Shown here in pieces: positions 50,591-59,616 of a DNA stretch of 64,000 bases. Position numbers and translations under genes: made by a program. Each line of letters begins with the position of its first letter. Position 1 is the stretch's first letter. The DNA is from Thiomicrorhabdus sp965602805. Lineage in GTDB: Bacteria > Pseudomonadota > Gammaproteobacteria > Thiomicrospirales > Thiomicrospiraceae. The notes under the pieces are model-generated. The model did not search any database. It was not told the origin of the DNA and saw only the letters and a program-made list of their open reading frames with translations. Location of the stretch: positions 62,001-126,000 of the forward strand of contig CBFCZK010000004.1 of NCBI GenBank assembly GCA_965602805.1, written 5' to 3'.

Positions 50591-51760
50591 TTAAGAGCTT
50601 GAGTGTTGTGTGCACTTGAGAAGTTGAGTTTCAAATGCTCTAAAGTCAAATGTTTGATCTGCCGAAATAAGAAGCTCCAAGCGTGAATCTCGGCGATAGG
50701 CAATATATTCGCGACTGCTTTGTTGATTGACCCATTGAAACAACATCCAGGGCTTGCCAACCCGAAAAACTCCTTTGGCACGTTTGATGGTAGAGCTTTT
50801 TGGTAAGTGAGTATGGGTTGCTTCGAGAGGTTTTGCAATTGAGTCAATATTGAGTTGGTTCAAAGATTGAAACAGTGCTTGGATCTTAGTCCAGTCGAAC
50901 AGTTGCTGAGCGTCAAAAATCCAGCCAATGGATTGTGTATTAAGATCTGACTGATAGATGCGTTGTTGCAGATTAGGGAGTTCTACGGGGGTGTAGGGGA
51001 GCTCTAAAAGCTTGGTTCTCTGTTGTGAGCGACTGGATCTGCTGTCGGTAACCTTAGGTGTCTGGTTATGGTGGGATGTTTTATTGAATATACCTTTGTT
51101 TTTTATCTCTGCGTTTGCTTGATAATGCACCTGCTTCAAAAGTTGGATATCGATTTTGCCTTGTTTTGCGACAATGATATGCTGTTTTGGCGGATATAGG
51201 TTTTCAGCATACTTTAAGAGTGGTTCTATCTGGTTTTGTTGGGCAATATCCTGTTTATTAAAAACAATGACATCGGCCATGTGAGCTAAGTTTTGAAAGA
51301 TGGTGTACTGTTCAAAGTCAGCCAGCGTAATGGCGGTGCTGTCAAATACTGCCAATACAGATTGTATGTCAAAGCGTTCTGCAAACAGTTCACTTTGGAG
51401 TAAATCTACAAGGGTGTCGGGTTCGCCCAGTCCTGTTGGCTCAATCAATAGGCGGTCGAAGGTTTGATCTTGCAATAAGGCTTGAATGGTTTCTTTAAGT
51501 TCTGACTGTGCAGAGCAGCAGATGCAACCACCGGGTATTTGTTCAACTTGAACTGTTTTATCTTGGCTTAAAATGGCGCCGTCAATGCCAACCGCGCCAA
51601 ATTCATTGACAAGTAAGATCCACTTTTCAGCGGTCGGTTTTTGTTTTAGTAAATTGCTGATTAGGGTGGTTTTGCCTGCACCAAGCGCCCCTGTGATTAA
51701 GTTGACTGCAATTTTTTTTGAGATATGTTGATAGATGTTTTGTTGCTGAGACGAATCCAT
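50591..51760 (-). CDS. COG0523 GTPase, putative metallochaperone (CobW C-terminal domain)
   Basis: 389 aa. The G domain has Walker A GALGAGKTT, the metal-binding GGCICC (CxCC) motif, LIEPTGLGEPDTLVDLL and the nucleotide-specificity segment VFNKQDI. A His-containing linker (NKTSHHNQTPK) precedes the CobW C-terminal domain (SIGWIFDAQQLFDW to LLISADQTFDF). COG0523 proteins insert or deliver metals such as Zn, Ni or Co; the client here is unknown. It does not look co-transcribed with nrdA, since 0.5 kb of regulatory DNA separates them. Confidence 0.92.
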   Translation of the reverse strand: MDSSQQQNIYQHISKKIAVNLITGALGAGKTTLISNLLKQKPTAEKWILLVNEFGAVGIDGAILSQDKTVQVEQIPGGCICCSAQSELKETIQALLQDQTFDRLLIEPTGLGEPDTLVDLLQSELFAERFDIQSVLAVFDSTAITLADFEQYTIFQNLAHMADVIVFNKQDIAQQNQIEPLLKYAENLYPPKQHIIVAKQGKIDIQLLKQVHYQANAEIKNKGIFNKTSHHNQTPKVTDSRSSRSQQRTKLLELPYTPVELPNLQQRIYQSDLNTQSIGWIFDAQQLFDWTKIQALFQSLNQLNIDSIAKPLEATHTHLPKSSTIKRAKGVFRVGKPWMLFQWVNQQSSREYIAYRRDSRLELLISADQTFDFRAFETQLLKCTQHSSS

Positions 51761-51816
51761 TGTGAACCCTAGTAGATGCGTGGAAGTGAATTTGAGTTTT
51801 GAAATAAAGACAACGA

Positions 51817-51993
51817 TTAGGCCTTTGGAAATTCTTTAATGAACTGAACCAATGCTTGGAAGGGGAGTGGTTTAGATAAGTAATAACCCTGAGTGTTTGA
51901 TGGGGCTGAATTATAAAAAAATGTACTTAATATAAACGCCGACAGGGCGATGTTACCAATGAACAGACTAATCTTTTTAGTGGGTAAGTTCAT
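51817..51993 (-). pseudogene. Collapsed EAL-protein gene (58 codons left)
   Basis: The frame from ATG 51993 to TAA 51817 encodes a first membrane segment (KISLFIGNIALSAFILSTFF) joined directly to the final residues of an EAL domain (QGYYLSKPLPFQALVQFIKE). The several hundred residues between them are gone. I read this as an in-frame deletion inside a membrane GGDEF/EAL gene. The remnant is still open, so it may be expressed as a small membrane peptide. Confidence 0.65.
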
Positions 51994-52028
51994 TTATTAG
52001 TAAATCGTTGAAATTGACATGTCAGCAT

Positions 52029-53066
52029 CTATAGCTCAGTTTCGCCACTGATTCTGTTTCGCCCGTTGTTTTTGGAATGGTATAACGCATCATCAGCCCG
52101 TTGAAGGAGCGTATCAAAGGTTTCGTCACTAGAATAGATGGCGACACCGCCAGAAACTGTTAAGGTCAATGGTTTAGAATGATTTTTAACGATCAGCTTC
52201 TTCATTGCAATTTCGAGTCTAATGTTTTCAGCCACTTTTAAAGCGGCCTCATAGGTCGTGTTGGGCAAAATAACGGCAAATTCTTCACCGCCAATACGTG
52301 CAATATAATCCCGTCCCTTAGTTTCGGATGCAAGGAGCTTTGCAATATAGCGTAAGGTGCTGTCACCAATCAAATGGCCGTAGGTGTCGTTAATGACTTT
52401 AAAGAAATCTAGGTCAAAGATGATTAGAGCGAACTGTGTTTCTTGTTGATGGGCTTCTTTGATGGTTCGCTCAAGAAGATTGTTAAAGCCACGGCGGTTA
52501 GGTATGCCGGTGAGTTCGTCTGTTTTCGCCAACTTGTTCGCATGTTCTAACTCATCTTTTAACTGTTGAACCTCTGCTGCAGAGGCTATAACAGAGCTCT
52601 GTAACCGATCAGTATCCGTAAAGAAGGCTTGTAGAGTAGGAAGGAGTTTTGATTCGAGTCGATTGACAATGCCATCAGGCAAGTTTTGGCTGACGATAAA
52701 ATTAACTTCGTTATTGATGATTGTTTGTTTTTGTAGGGCGCTTGTACTCCACTCTTCAATCTCTGTCAGCAGATTACGTAAGAGCTTTTCAATCTCAGCG
52801 GTTGGAATTTGTAGGTTTAAAAATTGAGAAATCAGCTCGACATAAAGGGTTTCTGCAGTTTCATCATTATAAGTGCTTGCCTGTAATGCATCTTCGACAC
52901 GATCAGTAAAGTAGGGGTCAATATTCGCCAAGCATTCATACATGACTGAGTAGTGCACCGGGTTAAAATTAAGTTGTAATGCCTCAATTCTATTCAAGGT
53001 TTCTGCAGCCAAATCAGTGTTTTCTGGGTAGCGTTCAATAATATTAAATGTTTTTTGTTGTGTCAT
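52029..53066 (-). CDS. Diguanylate cyclase (GGDEF)
   Basis: 345 aa from ATG 53066; the longer frame would need a TTG start. The N-terminal half (about 1-165) is a helical region as in several uncharacterised soluble cyclases (ALQLNFNPVHYSVMYECLA). A coiled coil (ASAAEVQQLKDELEHANKLAK) leads into GGDEF: TDELTGIPNRRGFN, DLDFFKVINDTYGH and the active-site RIGGEEFAVIL. It should make c-di-GMP. No RxxD inhibitory site is obvious before the GGEEF motif. It lies next to the collapsed EAL gene, a possible former antagonist. Confidence 0.93.
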   Translation of the reverse strand: MTQQKTFNIIERYPENTDLAAETLNRIEALQLNFNPVHYSVMYECLANIDPYFTDRVEDALQASTYNDETAETLYVELISQFLNLQIPTAEIEKLLRNLLTEIEEWSTSALQKQTIINNEVNFIVSQNLPDGIVNRLESKLLPTLQAFFTDTDRLQSSVIASAAEVQQLKDELEHANKLAKTDELTGIPNRRGFNNLLERTIKEAHQQETQFALIIFDLDFFKVINDTYGHLIGDSTLRYIAKLLASETKGRDYIARIGGEEFAVILPNTTYEAALKVAENIRLEIAMKKLIVKNHSKPLTLTVSGGVAIYSSDETFDTLLQRADDALYHSKNNGRNRISGETEL

Positions 53067-53302
53067 GTTTTGCCAGGTATTTGGTGTTACATATGTTATC
53101 CAGCTAGTATTTTTAAACTTCTCTGGCAATAAAGCAAGGTGTTATCGTTAAAGTACCTAAGTTAATTAAGGGTATTATGATTAAGTTAGACTTTGTTTTG
53201 CGGTAAGGCAGCTGAAATGGGGATGAAAAGAAAGGGGGGGGGGAAGTAAACATTAAGAATGTTTAAAACTAGAACAATCCAGTTTTAAACACGGTCAATT
53301 CC

Positions 53303-53503
53303 TTAGTCACGTTTGATGGTTGAGTGTAATGGGCATGTTTGTACGCCTAATAGGCTGTATAAAGGGCACCATCTTAGTAGGCCTGTTGCCAAAGGAATGA
53401 TTCCAATATATCCCCACATGTCGATGACTTCAAAATAAGCCAGTGCAATAAAAACAAGACCAAAAGTAATTCTGATAATTCTATCTAATAAACCTACATT
53501 CAT
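53303..53503 (-). CDS. DUF2892 membrane protein
   Basis: 66 aa from ATG 53503, chosen because GGAG lies 6 nt upstream. NVGLLDRIIRITFGLVFIALAYF and GYIGIIPLATGLLRWCPLYSLLGVQTC are the two membrane segments and the Cys-containing ending of DUF2892/YgaP-C-type proteins. In YgaP this region anchors a rhodanese; here it is alone. The two Cys near the end may matter for sulfur chemistry. Monocistronic. Confidence 0.9.
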   Translation of the reverse strand: MNVGLLDRIIRITFGLVFIALAYFEVIDMWGYIGIIPLATGLLRWCPLYSLLGVQTCPLHSTIKRD

Positions 53504-53645
53504 AATGTACTCCGTTGTCATTAATAGATTTTAAATTATTCGTTCTGTGCAATATACTCGTGCTAGACGAAGGCAGGCTTTAAAATAAGCACCTGATAAG
53601 GTGTATTATAAGTGTAATTACAGATAGAAATCGAGGGATGATAGT

Positions 53646-54080
53646 GTGGTAAAAGCGTTAGATGTTCAAACGGTGGAGGTTGTTGAGTCTATAGAGGCTA
53701 AGGCAAAGCTACCAGGGGAAGCCTACTCACCTAAGGTTCGCGCACGTTTTTGGATAGTCGGTGACGATACAACGGATTCTGGTGGCTGCTCTGAAGGTTA
53801 TGTTGGCATTGGACGTATTGAGTTGCTTGAGCATATTCAACAGCTTGGATCAATGAATCAGGCGGCCAAGGCAATGAGAATGTCCTACAAAAAAGCCTGG
53901 AAACTCGTGCAAGACCTTAATGGCATGTATCTCGAGCCGTTAGTCGTAAAAGAACATGGTGGTAAAGCTGGCGGTGGAACGCAGTTGACCGCACGAGGTG
54001 AATTGTTAATTACCGAATTTCGTGCCTTAGAGCTAGATTTGATTAAGTTTTTAGAAGAGCAGTCCTCCAAAATACGCTGA
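53646..54080 (+). CDS. ModE-like winged-helix regulator (N-terminal domain only)
   Basis: 144 aa from GTG 53646. The winged helix reads IGRIELLEHIQQLGSMNQAAKAMRMSYKKAWKLVQDLN, then VVKEHGGKAGGGTQLTARGELLITEFRALE, the LysR-like N-terminal domain of ModE. The MOP molybdate-binding domains are absent, as in many short ModE homologues. It probably binds DNA as a dimer to control molybdate or related genes, but no such genes are adjacent. Confidence 0.88.
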   Translation: MVKALDVQTVEVVESIEAKAKLPGEAYSPKVRARFWIVGDDTTDSGGCSEGYVGIGRIELLEHIQQLGSMNQAAKAMRMSYKKAWKLVQDLNGMYLEPLVVKEHGGKAGGGTQLTARGELLITEFRALELDLIKFLEEQSSKIR

Positions 54081-54267
54081 AGTTGGATGTGCTGGTTTCT
54101 AGTTTGGTGCAAATGCACCACAACTGTTGTATGAAAACCTATAGGGAGTTGTCAGAATTAGGCGAAGGCCCTTTGCTTATGGGGCTTGAAGTGATAATTT
54201 GTATTTATGGCACACCCGTTGCTTAGAGTTGTTCGATATTTTTAATTATTATTTCCGGAGAATTCAA

Positions 54268-54945
54268 ATGAAAAAAACATTTCAACTAAAAACATTATTA
54301 CTATCTATGGCCGTTGCTGGTGCAGCAACCATGGCAATCGCGCCTGCATCAGCACAAGCTGGTGTTTCTGCTAACGCTGGTTTTGTAACGGATTATGTTT
54401 TCCGCGGATATTTACAGTCGGCAAAAACTGGATCACCTGCACTGCAAGGTGGATTGGATTATGAGCATGATTCAGGCTTGTTCGCAGGTGTTTGGGCATC
54501 AACGATGGATTCTGAGTATGAATATGATCTTTATGCTGGTTGGGGTGGTTCGGTTAAAGGTTTTGATTTAGGTGTTATGTATACTAACTATAGCTATACA
54601 GATAAAGATACTTATGCACCAGGTGCGAGCGCATTTGAAGAGATTAATGTATCAGCTGGTTACGGTCCTGTATCTATTGGTGTTGATTTAGATGTTGATA
54701 GTGATGTAGAGGATTATGTACATTATTCAGCTTCACTAGATGCTAGTGCGGTAGCAGAAGGAGTGTCTTTGACTTACGGTGTAACAACTGCTGACGGTAC
54801 TAAAGATGCAGGATATCTAGATATTGGTTATGCAACCGACGTTGAAGGGTTTGATTTAGGTATTGATGTAATCTTTAGTGATGCAAATACTGATGACACA
54901 ACTTATTTTGTACTTGGTGCATCAAAATCATTTGATTTAATGTAA
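54268..54945 (+). CDS. TorF-family putative porin
   Basis: 225 aa from ATG 54268 (CCGGAG upstream). A Sec signal (LKTLLLSMAVAGAATMAIAPASAQA) is followed by VSANAGFVTDYVFRGYLQS and repeated short beta strands with acidic turns. This matches the TorF/TIGR02001 family of predicted outer-membrane proteins. Function is unknown beyond likely pore formation. It stands alone with its own terminator. Confidence 0.88.
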   Translation: MKKTFQLKTLLLSMAVAGAATMAIAPASAQAGVSANAGFVTDYVFRGYLQSAKTGSPALQGGLDYEHDSGLFAGVWASTMDSEYEYDLYAGWGGSVKGFDLGVMYTNYSYTDKDTYAPGASAFEEINVSAGYGPVSIGVDLDVDSDVEDYVHYSASLDASAVAEGVSLTYGVTTADGTKDAGYLDIGYATDVEGFDLGIDVIFSDANTDDTTYFVLGASKSFDLM

Positions 54946-54981
54946 TCCATTTGGATTAAGTTAATCAAAAGCTTTGAGCTC

Positions 54982-55008
54982 AAAAGCCAGCATAATGCTG
55001 GCTTTTTT
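54982..55008 (+). terminator. Terminator after the TorF-family gene
   Basis: AAAAGCCAGCAT and ATGCTGGCTTTTTT form a strong hairpin with a T-run. Confidence 0.9.
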
Positions 55009-55108
55009 GTGCCTAGAGCAAAAGCAAAGAATTGTGTGTTTCAAGTTAACCAGGCCATGTGAAACCCAAGCCAGTTCACCACTAAGGCGCCAAGAAAAAT
55101 AAAACAAC

Positions 55109-55211
55109 CGTCATTGCGAGGCGCGTAGCAACGCGGCAATCCATGGCTCATGGCAAAGTGCTGTATTTAGACGTTAACCCTGGATTGCTTCGCTGCGCTC
55201 GCAAAGACAGG
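55109..55211 (+). repeat. Dispersed repeat element, copy A
   Basis: About 103 bp beginning CCGTCATTGCGAGGCGCG and ending GCGCTCGCAAAGACAGG, with internal GCAATCCATGG. It is an approximate inverted copy of 56539-56641. It is flanked by degenerate ends related to 'cgtgtcttcgtggtt'. Such GTCATTGCGAG elements are common non-coding repeats in many bacteria. Confidence 0.8.
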
Positions 55212-55281
55212 TGACCTTTTTACCTCAAACCTTTCGTGTCTTCGTGGTTAAAGCTTTCAAACTCAAGTGTATAAAAGCAAG

Positions 55282-55299
55282 TCAACCAGGCCTGGTTGA
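55282..55299. repeat. Palindrome TCAACCAGGCCTGGTTGA
   Basis: A perfect 18-bp copy of the dispersed palindrome, about 200 nt before rplM. Confidence 0.8.
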
Positions 55300-55495
55300 A
55301 ATTAAACTTGATAAATAAAGTAATAATAAAGGCAATGCAGTTGCTTACATTCTTTTAAATGAGTATAATCTCCGGCTTGTTAATCCCTTCCCCCTTATTG
55401 CCCGTTAAAACAGTAAGTGGATTTATTGATTAACAATGATTGTTAATGAGTGAATCTTTTGGATTTGGATTATTTAAATTATTTAGGAACAAATT

Positions 55496-55924
55496 ATGAA
55501 AACATTTGTTGCAAAACCAGCTGAAGTTAAGCATGACTGGTATATTGTAGATGCTGAAGGTAAAACTTTAGGTCGTATGGCGGCTGAAATCGCTGCTCGT
55601 TTACGTGGTAAGCACAAGCCAGAATACACTCCTCATACAGATTGTGGTGATTACATCGTTGTAATCAATGCAGATAAGTTTGTAGTGACTGGTACGAAGC
55701 GTAAAAATAAATTGTATCAGCATCATACTGGTTACATCGGTAGCTTAAAAACAACTAACCTAGAAACGTTACTTGAAAAAGCGCCAGAGCGTCCAGTCGA
55801 GTTCGCAATTAAGGGTATGTTGCCAAAAGGACCGTTAGGTCGCGCAATGTTTAAAAAGCTAAAAGTATATGCAGGTTCTGAACATCCGCATACTGCTCAA
55901 CAGCCTATCACTCTTGACTTGTAA
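55496..55924 (+). CDS. rplM: Ribosomal protein L13
   Basis: 142 aa, the exact size of bacterial L13, an early-assembling 50S protein. Family segments are MKTFVAKPAEVKHDWYIVDA, LGRMAAEIAARLRGKHKPEYTPH, DCGDYIVVINADK, KLYQHHTGYIGSLK and GMLPKGPLGRAMFKKLKVY. It precedes rpsI by 14 nt, the standard operon order. Confidence 0.99.
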   Translation: MKTFVAKPAEVKHDWYIVDAEGKTLGRMAAEIAARLRGKHKPEYTPHTDCGDYIVVINADKFVVTGTKRKNKLYQHHTGYIGSLKTTNLETLLEKAPERPVEFAIKGMLPKGPLGRAMFKKLKVYAGSEHPHTAQQPITLDL

Positions 55925-55938
55925 GAAGGACTATTAAA

Positions 55939-56331
55939 ATGGCAACAGAACAATACTACGGAACAGGTCGTCGTAAAAGCTCAGTAGCTCGTGTATTCTT
56001 ACGCGCAGGTACTGGTAAAATGACGGTAAACGGTCGTGATATCACAGCGTTTTTCGCTCGTGAAACAGATCTAATGTTAATCAATCAGCCGTTAGAAGCG
56101 ACTGCAAGTGTTGAGCAGTTTGATGCTTTCATCACTGTTGCAGGTGGCGGAACAACTGGCCAAGCTGGTGCAATTCGTCACGGGATTTCTCGTGCACTCG
56201 TTGTATACGATGAAGCAAATCGTCCTGCTTTACGTACACGTGGTTTATTAACACGTGATGCTCGTCAAGTTGAGCGTAAGAAAGTTGGTCTACGTAAAGC
56301 ACGTAAGCGCCCACAGTTCTCAAAACGTTAA
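55939..56331 (+). CDS. rpsI: Ribosomal protein S9
   Basis: 130 aa, full-length S9 of the 30S head. QYYGTGRRKSSVARVFLRAGTG opens the protein, and the conserved tail RKKVGLRKARKRPQFSKR reaches the P-site tRNA. GGTTGQAGAIRHGISRALV is the core segment. Co-transcribed with rplM; a strong terminator follows. Confidence 0.99.
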   Translation: MATEQYYGTGRRKSSVARVFLRAGTGKMTVNGRDITAFFARETDLMLINQPLEATASVEQFDAFITVAGGGTTGQAGAIRHGISRALVVYDEANRPALRTRGLLTRDARQVERKKVGLRKARKRPQFSKR

Positions 56332-56360
56332 TATATTTATATATAACCTTTTGGTTCAAC

Positions 56361-56389
56361 AAAAAAAACCCGCTTCGGCGGGTTTTTTT
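56361..56389 (+). terminator. Terminator of the rplM-rpsI operon
   Basis: AACCCGC-TTCG-GCGGGTT hairpin with A-run before and T-run after, 30 nt past the rpsI stop. Confidence 0.95.
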
Positions 56390-56538
56390 GTATCTGTCGT
56401 TTGAGTTTTGTGTGTGGGGTTAAAGAGATTGAACCACGAAGACGCGAAGGCACGAAGTTTTTTGGATGGTTGAATTAGATTGGTTTTTAAAAAATGAATC
56501 ACAAAGAAAAACAAACAGGCCTGGTCAATATAGGTACC

Positions 56539-56641
56539 CGTCATTGCGAGCAAAGCGAAGCAATCCATGGTTAGCGTCTAGTTGCTGTTCTTAGCCGTGA
56601 GCCATGGATTGCCACGTCGCTGCGCGCCTCGCAATGACAGT
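56539..56641 (-). repeat. Dispersed repeat element, copy B (inverted)
   Basis: Begins CCGTCATTGCGAGCAAAGCG and ends CGCGCCTCGCAATGACAG. Its reverse complement aligns with copy A along the whole length. It is enclosed by a further 27-bp inverted pair (GAACCACGAAG... at 56431 and ...CCGTGGTTC ending 56681), so the element is nested. Confidence 0.8.
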
Positions 56642-56842
56642 GGTTTTTATTTTTCTTCGTGCCTCCGTGTCTCCGTGGTTCAATTCTTTTAATCTTTGGA
56701 TTAAGAGTGTTGCAAAAAAACAACATTTAAAGATCCTGTGGTTTTTTTACAAAATATAGTTGCACAGTGGGTAATACTTCCCTATAGTCATCCCCAAGCC
56801 AGCATCTGCCGGCAGATTTAACCAAATTTAAGGATTTCAAAA

Positions 56843-57781
56843 ATGAAAAAGAATATTATTGCTCTAGCAATCGCATCTGCAGTTGCAGCTCCTGTAGCAT
56901 TCGCTGACGCACCTACTGTTTACGGTGTTGCTAACGCTGCTATCGTTTCAGTTGAAGACGCTGGTTCTTCTGTAGAAAATATTGCATCACGTGTTGGTAT
57001 CAAAGGTTCTGAAGATTTAGGTAACGGTCTTAAAGCTATTTATAAAATGGAATTCGCTGTTGACTTAGATGGTTCTGAAAATAAGAATATGACTTCTCGT
57101 AACTCTTATGTTGGTCTTGCTGGTGGTTTCGGTACAGTTTTACTAGGTACTCACGATACTCCATTAAAGATGTCTCAGGCTTCTGACTTGTTCAACGACG
57201 GTGTTTTTGATAACTCAAAAACTTCTGGCGGCGTTATGAATTTAGCTGGTAAAACAAATGGTGGTGAAGTTCGTGCCGATCAAGTAATCGCTTACGTTTC
57301 TCCTTCTTTTTCAGGTGTTAAAGTTGTAGGTGCTGTTGTTTCTGGTGATACTGATGATGATGGTACTTCTGAGTTATCTGATGGTTATTCAGTTGCTGCT
57401 ATGTACGGTTCTACTAAAAAAGGTCTTTACCTAGCTGCAGCTTATAACGCTGGTGAGTTATTCAAAGATTCTGAAGAGACTCGTATTTCTGCACAGTACA
57501 AAACTGGTGGTTTAGCTGTTAACGCAATGTGGCAGAACGAAGATAATACTGGTTCTAACATCACAGCAAACGCTGGTTACAAAATCGGTAAAATGATGCC
57601 AAAAATCAAGTACTCTACTTCTGATTTAGATGCTGGTACTAACCCTTCAACTATCGCTGTAGGTCTTAACTATTCTTTAGGTAAGAAGACTACTGCTTAT
57701 ATCGAATACGGTGTATTTGATGCTGATACAACAGCTGATACTTCAACTGTTTCATCTATCGGTCTTCAGCACAAGTTCTAA
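56843..57781 (+). CDS. Gram-negative porin
   Basis: 312 aa. Sec signal (IIALAIASAVAAPVAFA) then PTVYGVANAAIVSVEDAG, ASRVGIKGSEDLGNGLKAIYKMEFAVD, RNSYVGLAGGFGTVLLGTHDTPLK and a C-terminal Phe (GLQHKF). This is the porin_4/OmpC-like general porin pattern of a trimeric 16-strand barrel. Codon use is strongly biased (many GGT, GCT, TCT), consistent with very high expression. A strong terminator follows. Confidence 0.95.
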   Translation: MKKNIIALAIASAVAAPVAFADAPTVYGVANAAIVSVEDAGSSVENIASRVGIKGSEDLGNGLKAIYKMEFAVDLDGSENKNMTSRNSYVGLAGGFGTVLLGTHDTPLKMSQASDLFNDGVFDNSKTSGGVMNLAGKTNGGEVRADQVIAYVSPSFSGVKVVGAVVSGDTDDDGTSELSDGYSVAAMYGSTKKGLYLAAAYNAGELFKDSEETRISAQYKTGGLAVNAMWQNEDNTGSNITANAGYKIGKMMPKIKYSTSDLDAGTNPSTIAVGLNYSLGKKTTAYIEYGVFDADTTADTSTVSSIGLQHKF

Positions 57782-57820
57782 TCAACTGCTGACTTAGGTC
57801 AGTTTGATTAAACTTTGTAC

Positions 57821-57859
57821 TAAAAGCCCCGTCTATTTATAGACGGGGCTTTTTTTTTG
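57821..57859 (+). terminator. Terminator after the porin gene
   Basis: A 12-bp stem, AGCCCCGTCTAT with ATAGACGGGGCT, and a nine-T run. Confidence 0.95.
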
Positions 57860-58587
57860 CCTCATACTTTATAGTGACAGTATAGAACTCTGTTGAAGGA
57901 TTACATTTAGAAAATGTGAAGTTCAATAGTGGCTAGGCAATGTCAGCGCTGTATCGCGTATTGCAATGCATGAATTAAAGTGGTGCACGTAAAAGAGCAA
58001 GACCGAGAGGCCTGCCCCGGGCATCCTTGTCCACACAGTACTGTACTGGTTGTAACGATTATGGTAATCGTCCCGTTAATCCATGTCGCAAATTCGAATG
58101 CGCGTGGGTCAAGCCTGATAGTGTTATGCCGGATAATTTTAAACCGAGTGAGTGTGGCGCATTGGTGGTTGACAGTATTCAAAAGTGGCAAGGCCTTGAT
58201 GTAGATCTAGCCGTTCCTATTGGCCGAGAAATCCCCGAAGCTACGCTCAATTGGTTAATGCAGAATGCGGAAAGATCGATGCGACCAGTCATCTATCAAC
58301 AGCAAGACCCCAGCAGAAAAAACCTACAAAAAATCCCCTAACACTAGCTTATGGTCCTCCGGCTACTTCCAGTAGTGGGTGTTGGAGCAACAAGCCCAGG
58401 GAAAAACCTTTGGTAATGCCTCTCTGTCAATAGGGTGTTGCGATAAGGCGTAGTTTTTTGAGAGTGGAATTCGCGTAATAAATCGTTTTATGGTTTTATA
58501 GGAAATTGTTCTATAATGAAAATATGAATAAGAGTTTGTTTATTCGTAAGTGAGTTGATATTAAAAATATTTACATGACGGTGATGT
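57860..58587. other. Region with a doubtful Cys-rich ORF
   Basis: A 104-codon frame at 58027-58341 (+) starts only at TTG and has no ribosome-binding site. It reads YCTGCNDYGNRPVNPCRKF early on and looks protein-like in composition (PIGREIPEATLNWLMQNAE). It may be a decayed or unrecognised small gene. Nothing else is seen in this 0.7 kb stretch. Confidence 0.3.
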
Positions 58588-59616
58588 ATGAATTCTGTAT
58601 ATGGTAATACGCAAAAATGTAGCCAAGAAATAACAAGTAAGCAGTCGGGTTTTGTTGTTCTCCTGGTTATTGTGGTGGTTTCGATTATTGCTAGCTTATG
58701 GCTTTCTACCAAGCATTATTCGTTAATTTCGATTTTTAAAACAAACGATATTAATGCAGATGCTTATGAGTTGGAGTTGGTCAAAAAGCGCTTGTTGGAG
58801 TATGCGGTGTTACATCCAGAAATTTACACAGCGGTTAATAATGTATATCAAACATCAGCACAAATTCCTGCTCCTGGGTATTTTCCATGTCCCGATTTAG
58901 ATGGGGACGGAGATATTGAGGGGGCTGAAACGAGTTGTTTTAATCCATTTACAGACGGTACTATTGTCGATGAGGATAGTACGGGTTTTGTTCCTGATGC
59001 TGGCATAGTTGGTTTTGTTCCTGAGTCCATTGGTACGCAGCATATATATTTTGCGGAAGCGGGTCGTTATTATTATTTCTTAGATGAACGTTTTAGTGCC
59101 CAGAATTCTGGTGTTTATAACAATGATGGCTTGCAGCGTTATGCTCCAATGAATCCATTGCAGTTTATTGGTGATGTGAGTTTGGCAAGCAGTAGTACGG
59201 ATAATTTTGAGCCAGTTTTGACGTTAAATGGTAAACGTGGGTACATTGCATTGATTATAGATGCTGGTAATGATGGTTTAGATGATGCCAATAAGGTTGA
59301 TGTCGGTAGTGGTTTGGTCGATAGGCATTTTGTGTCTAGGGCATCAGATCTTGCTGAGGATCCTAATGCCGATAAGATAGTGGGTATAACAATGCAGGAC
59401 TTAGATAATGCAATTAATCGGCGTTTATGTGTTGAACGTTTTCGATATGAAGGGCTTGAATATGCAGACGGTGAAATAAATCCGTTTACCGCGATTGCGA
59501 GTGATTTAAAGCACTGGTATAACGATTATGTTTACACGGTACCGTATGATTTAGCGAATAACCCTGGTGGGGCAGATTGGCGTAAAACTGATTTGAAGTG
59601 TCATTATGAATATTAA
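58588..59616 (+). CDS. Pseudopilin-like protein lacking Glu5
   Basis: 342 aa. After a 21-residue leader comes SGFVVLLVIVVVSIIASLWL, a type IV pilin-like cleavage region and helix. Position +5 is Leu, not Glu, as in GspK/PilX-type minor pseudopilins. The soluble part has PGYFPCPDLDGDGDIEGAE and a second Cys, a motif shared with the next two genes (PCPDxDxDG) and resembling a calcium-binding loop. It overlaps the next gene by 11 nt. It would cap or prime a pseudopilus with its partners. Confidence 0.75.
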   Translation: MNSVYGNTQKCSQEITSKQSGFVVLLVIVVVSIIASLWLSTKHYSLISIFKTNDINADAYELELVKKRLLEYAVLHPEIYTAVNNVYQTSAQIPAPGYFPCPDLDGDGDIEGAETSCFNPFTDGTIVDEDSTGFVPDAGIVGFVPESIGTQHIYFAEAGRYYYFLDERFSAQNSGVYNNDGLQRYAPMNPLQFIGDVSLASSSTDNFEPVLTLNGKRGYIALIIDAGNDGLDDANKVDVGSGLVDRHFVSRASDLAEDPNADKIVGITMQDLDNAINRRLCVERFRYEGLEYADGEINPFTAIASDLKHWYNDYVYTVPYDLANNPGGADWRKTDLKCHYEY

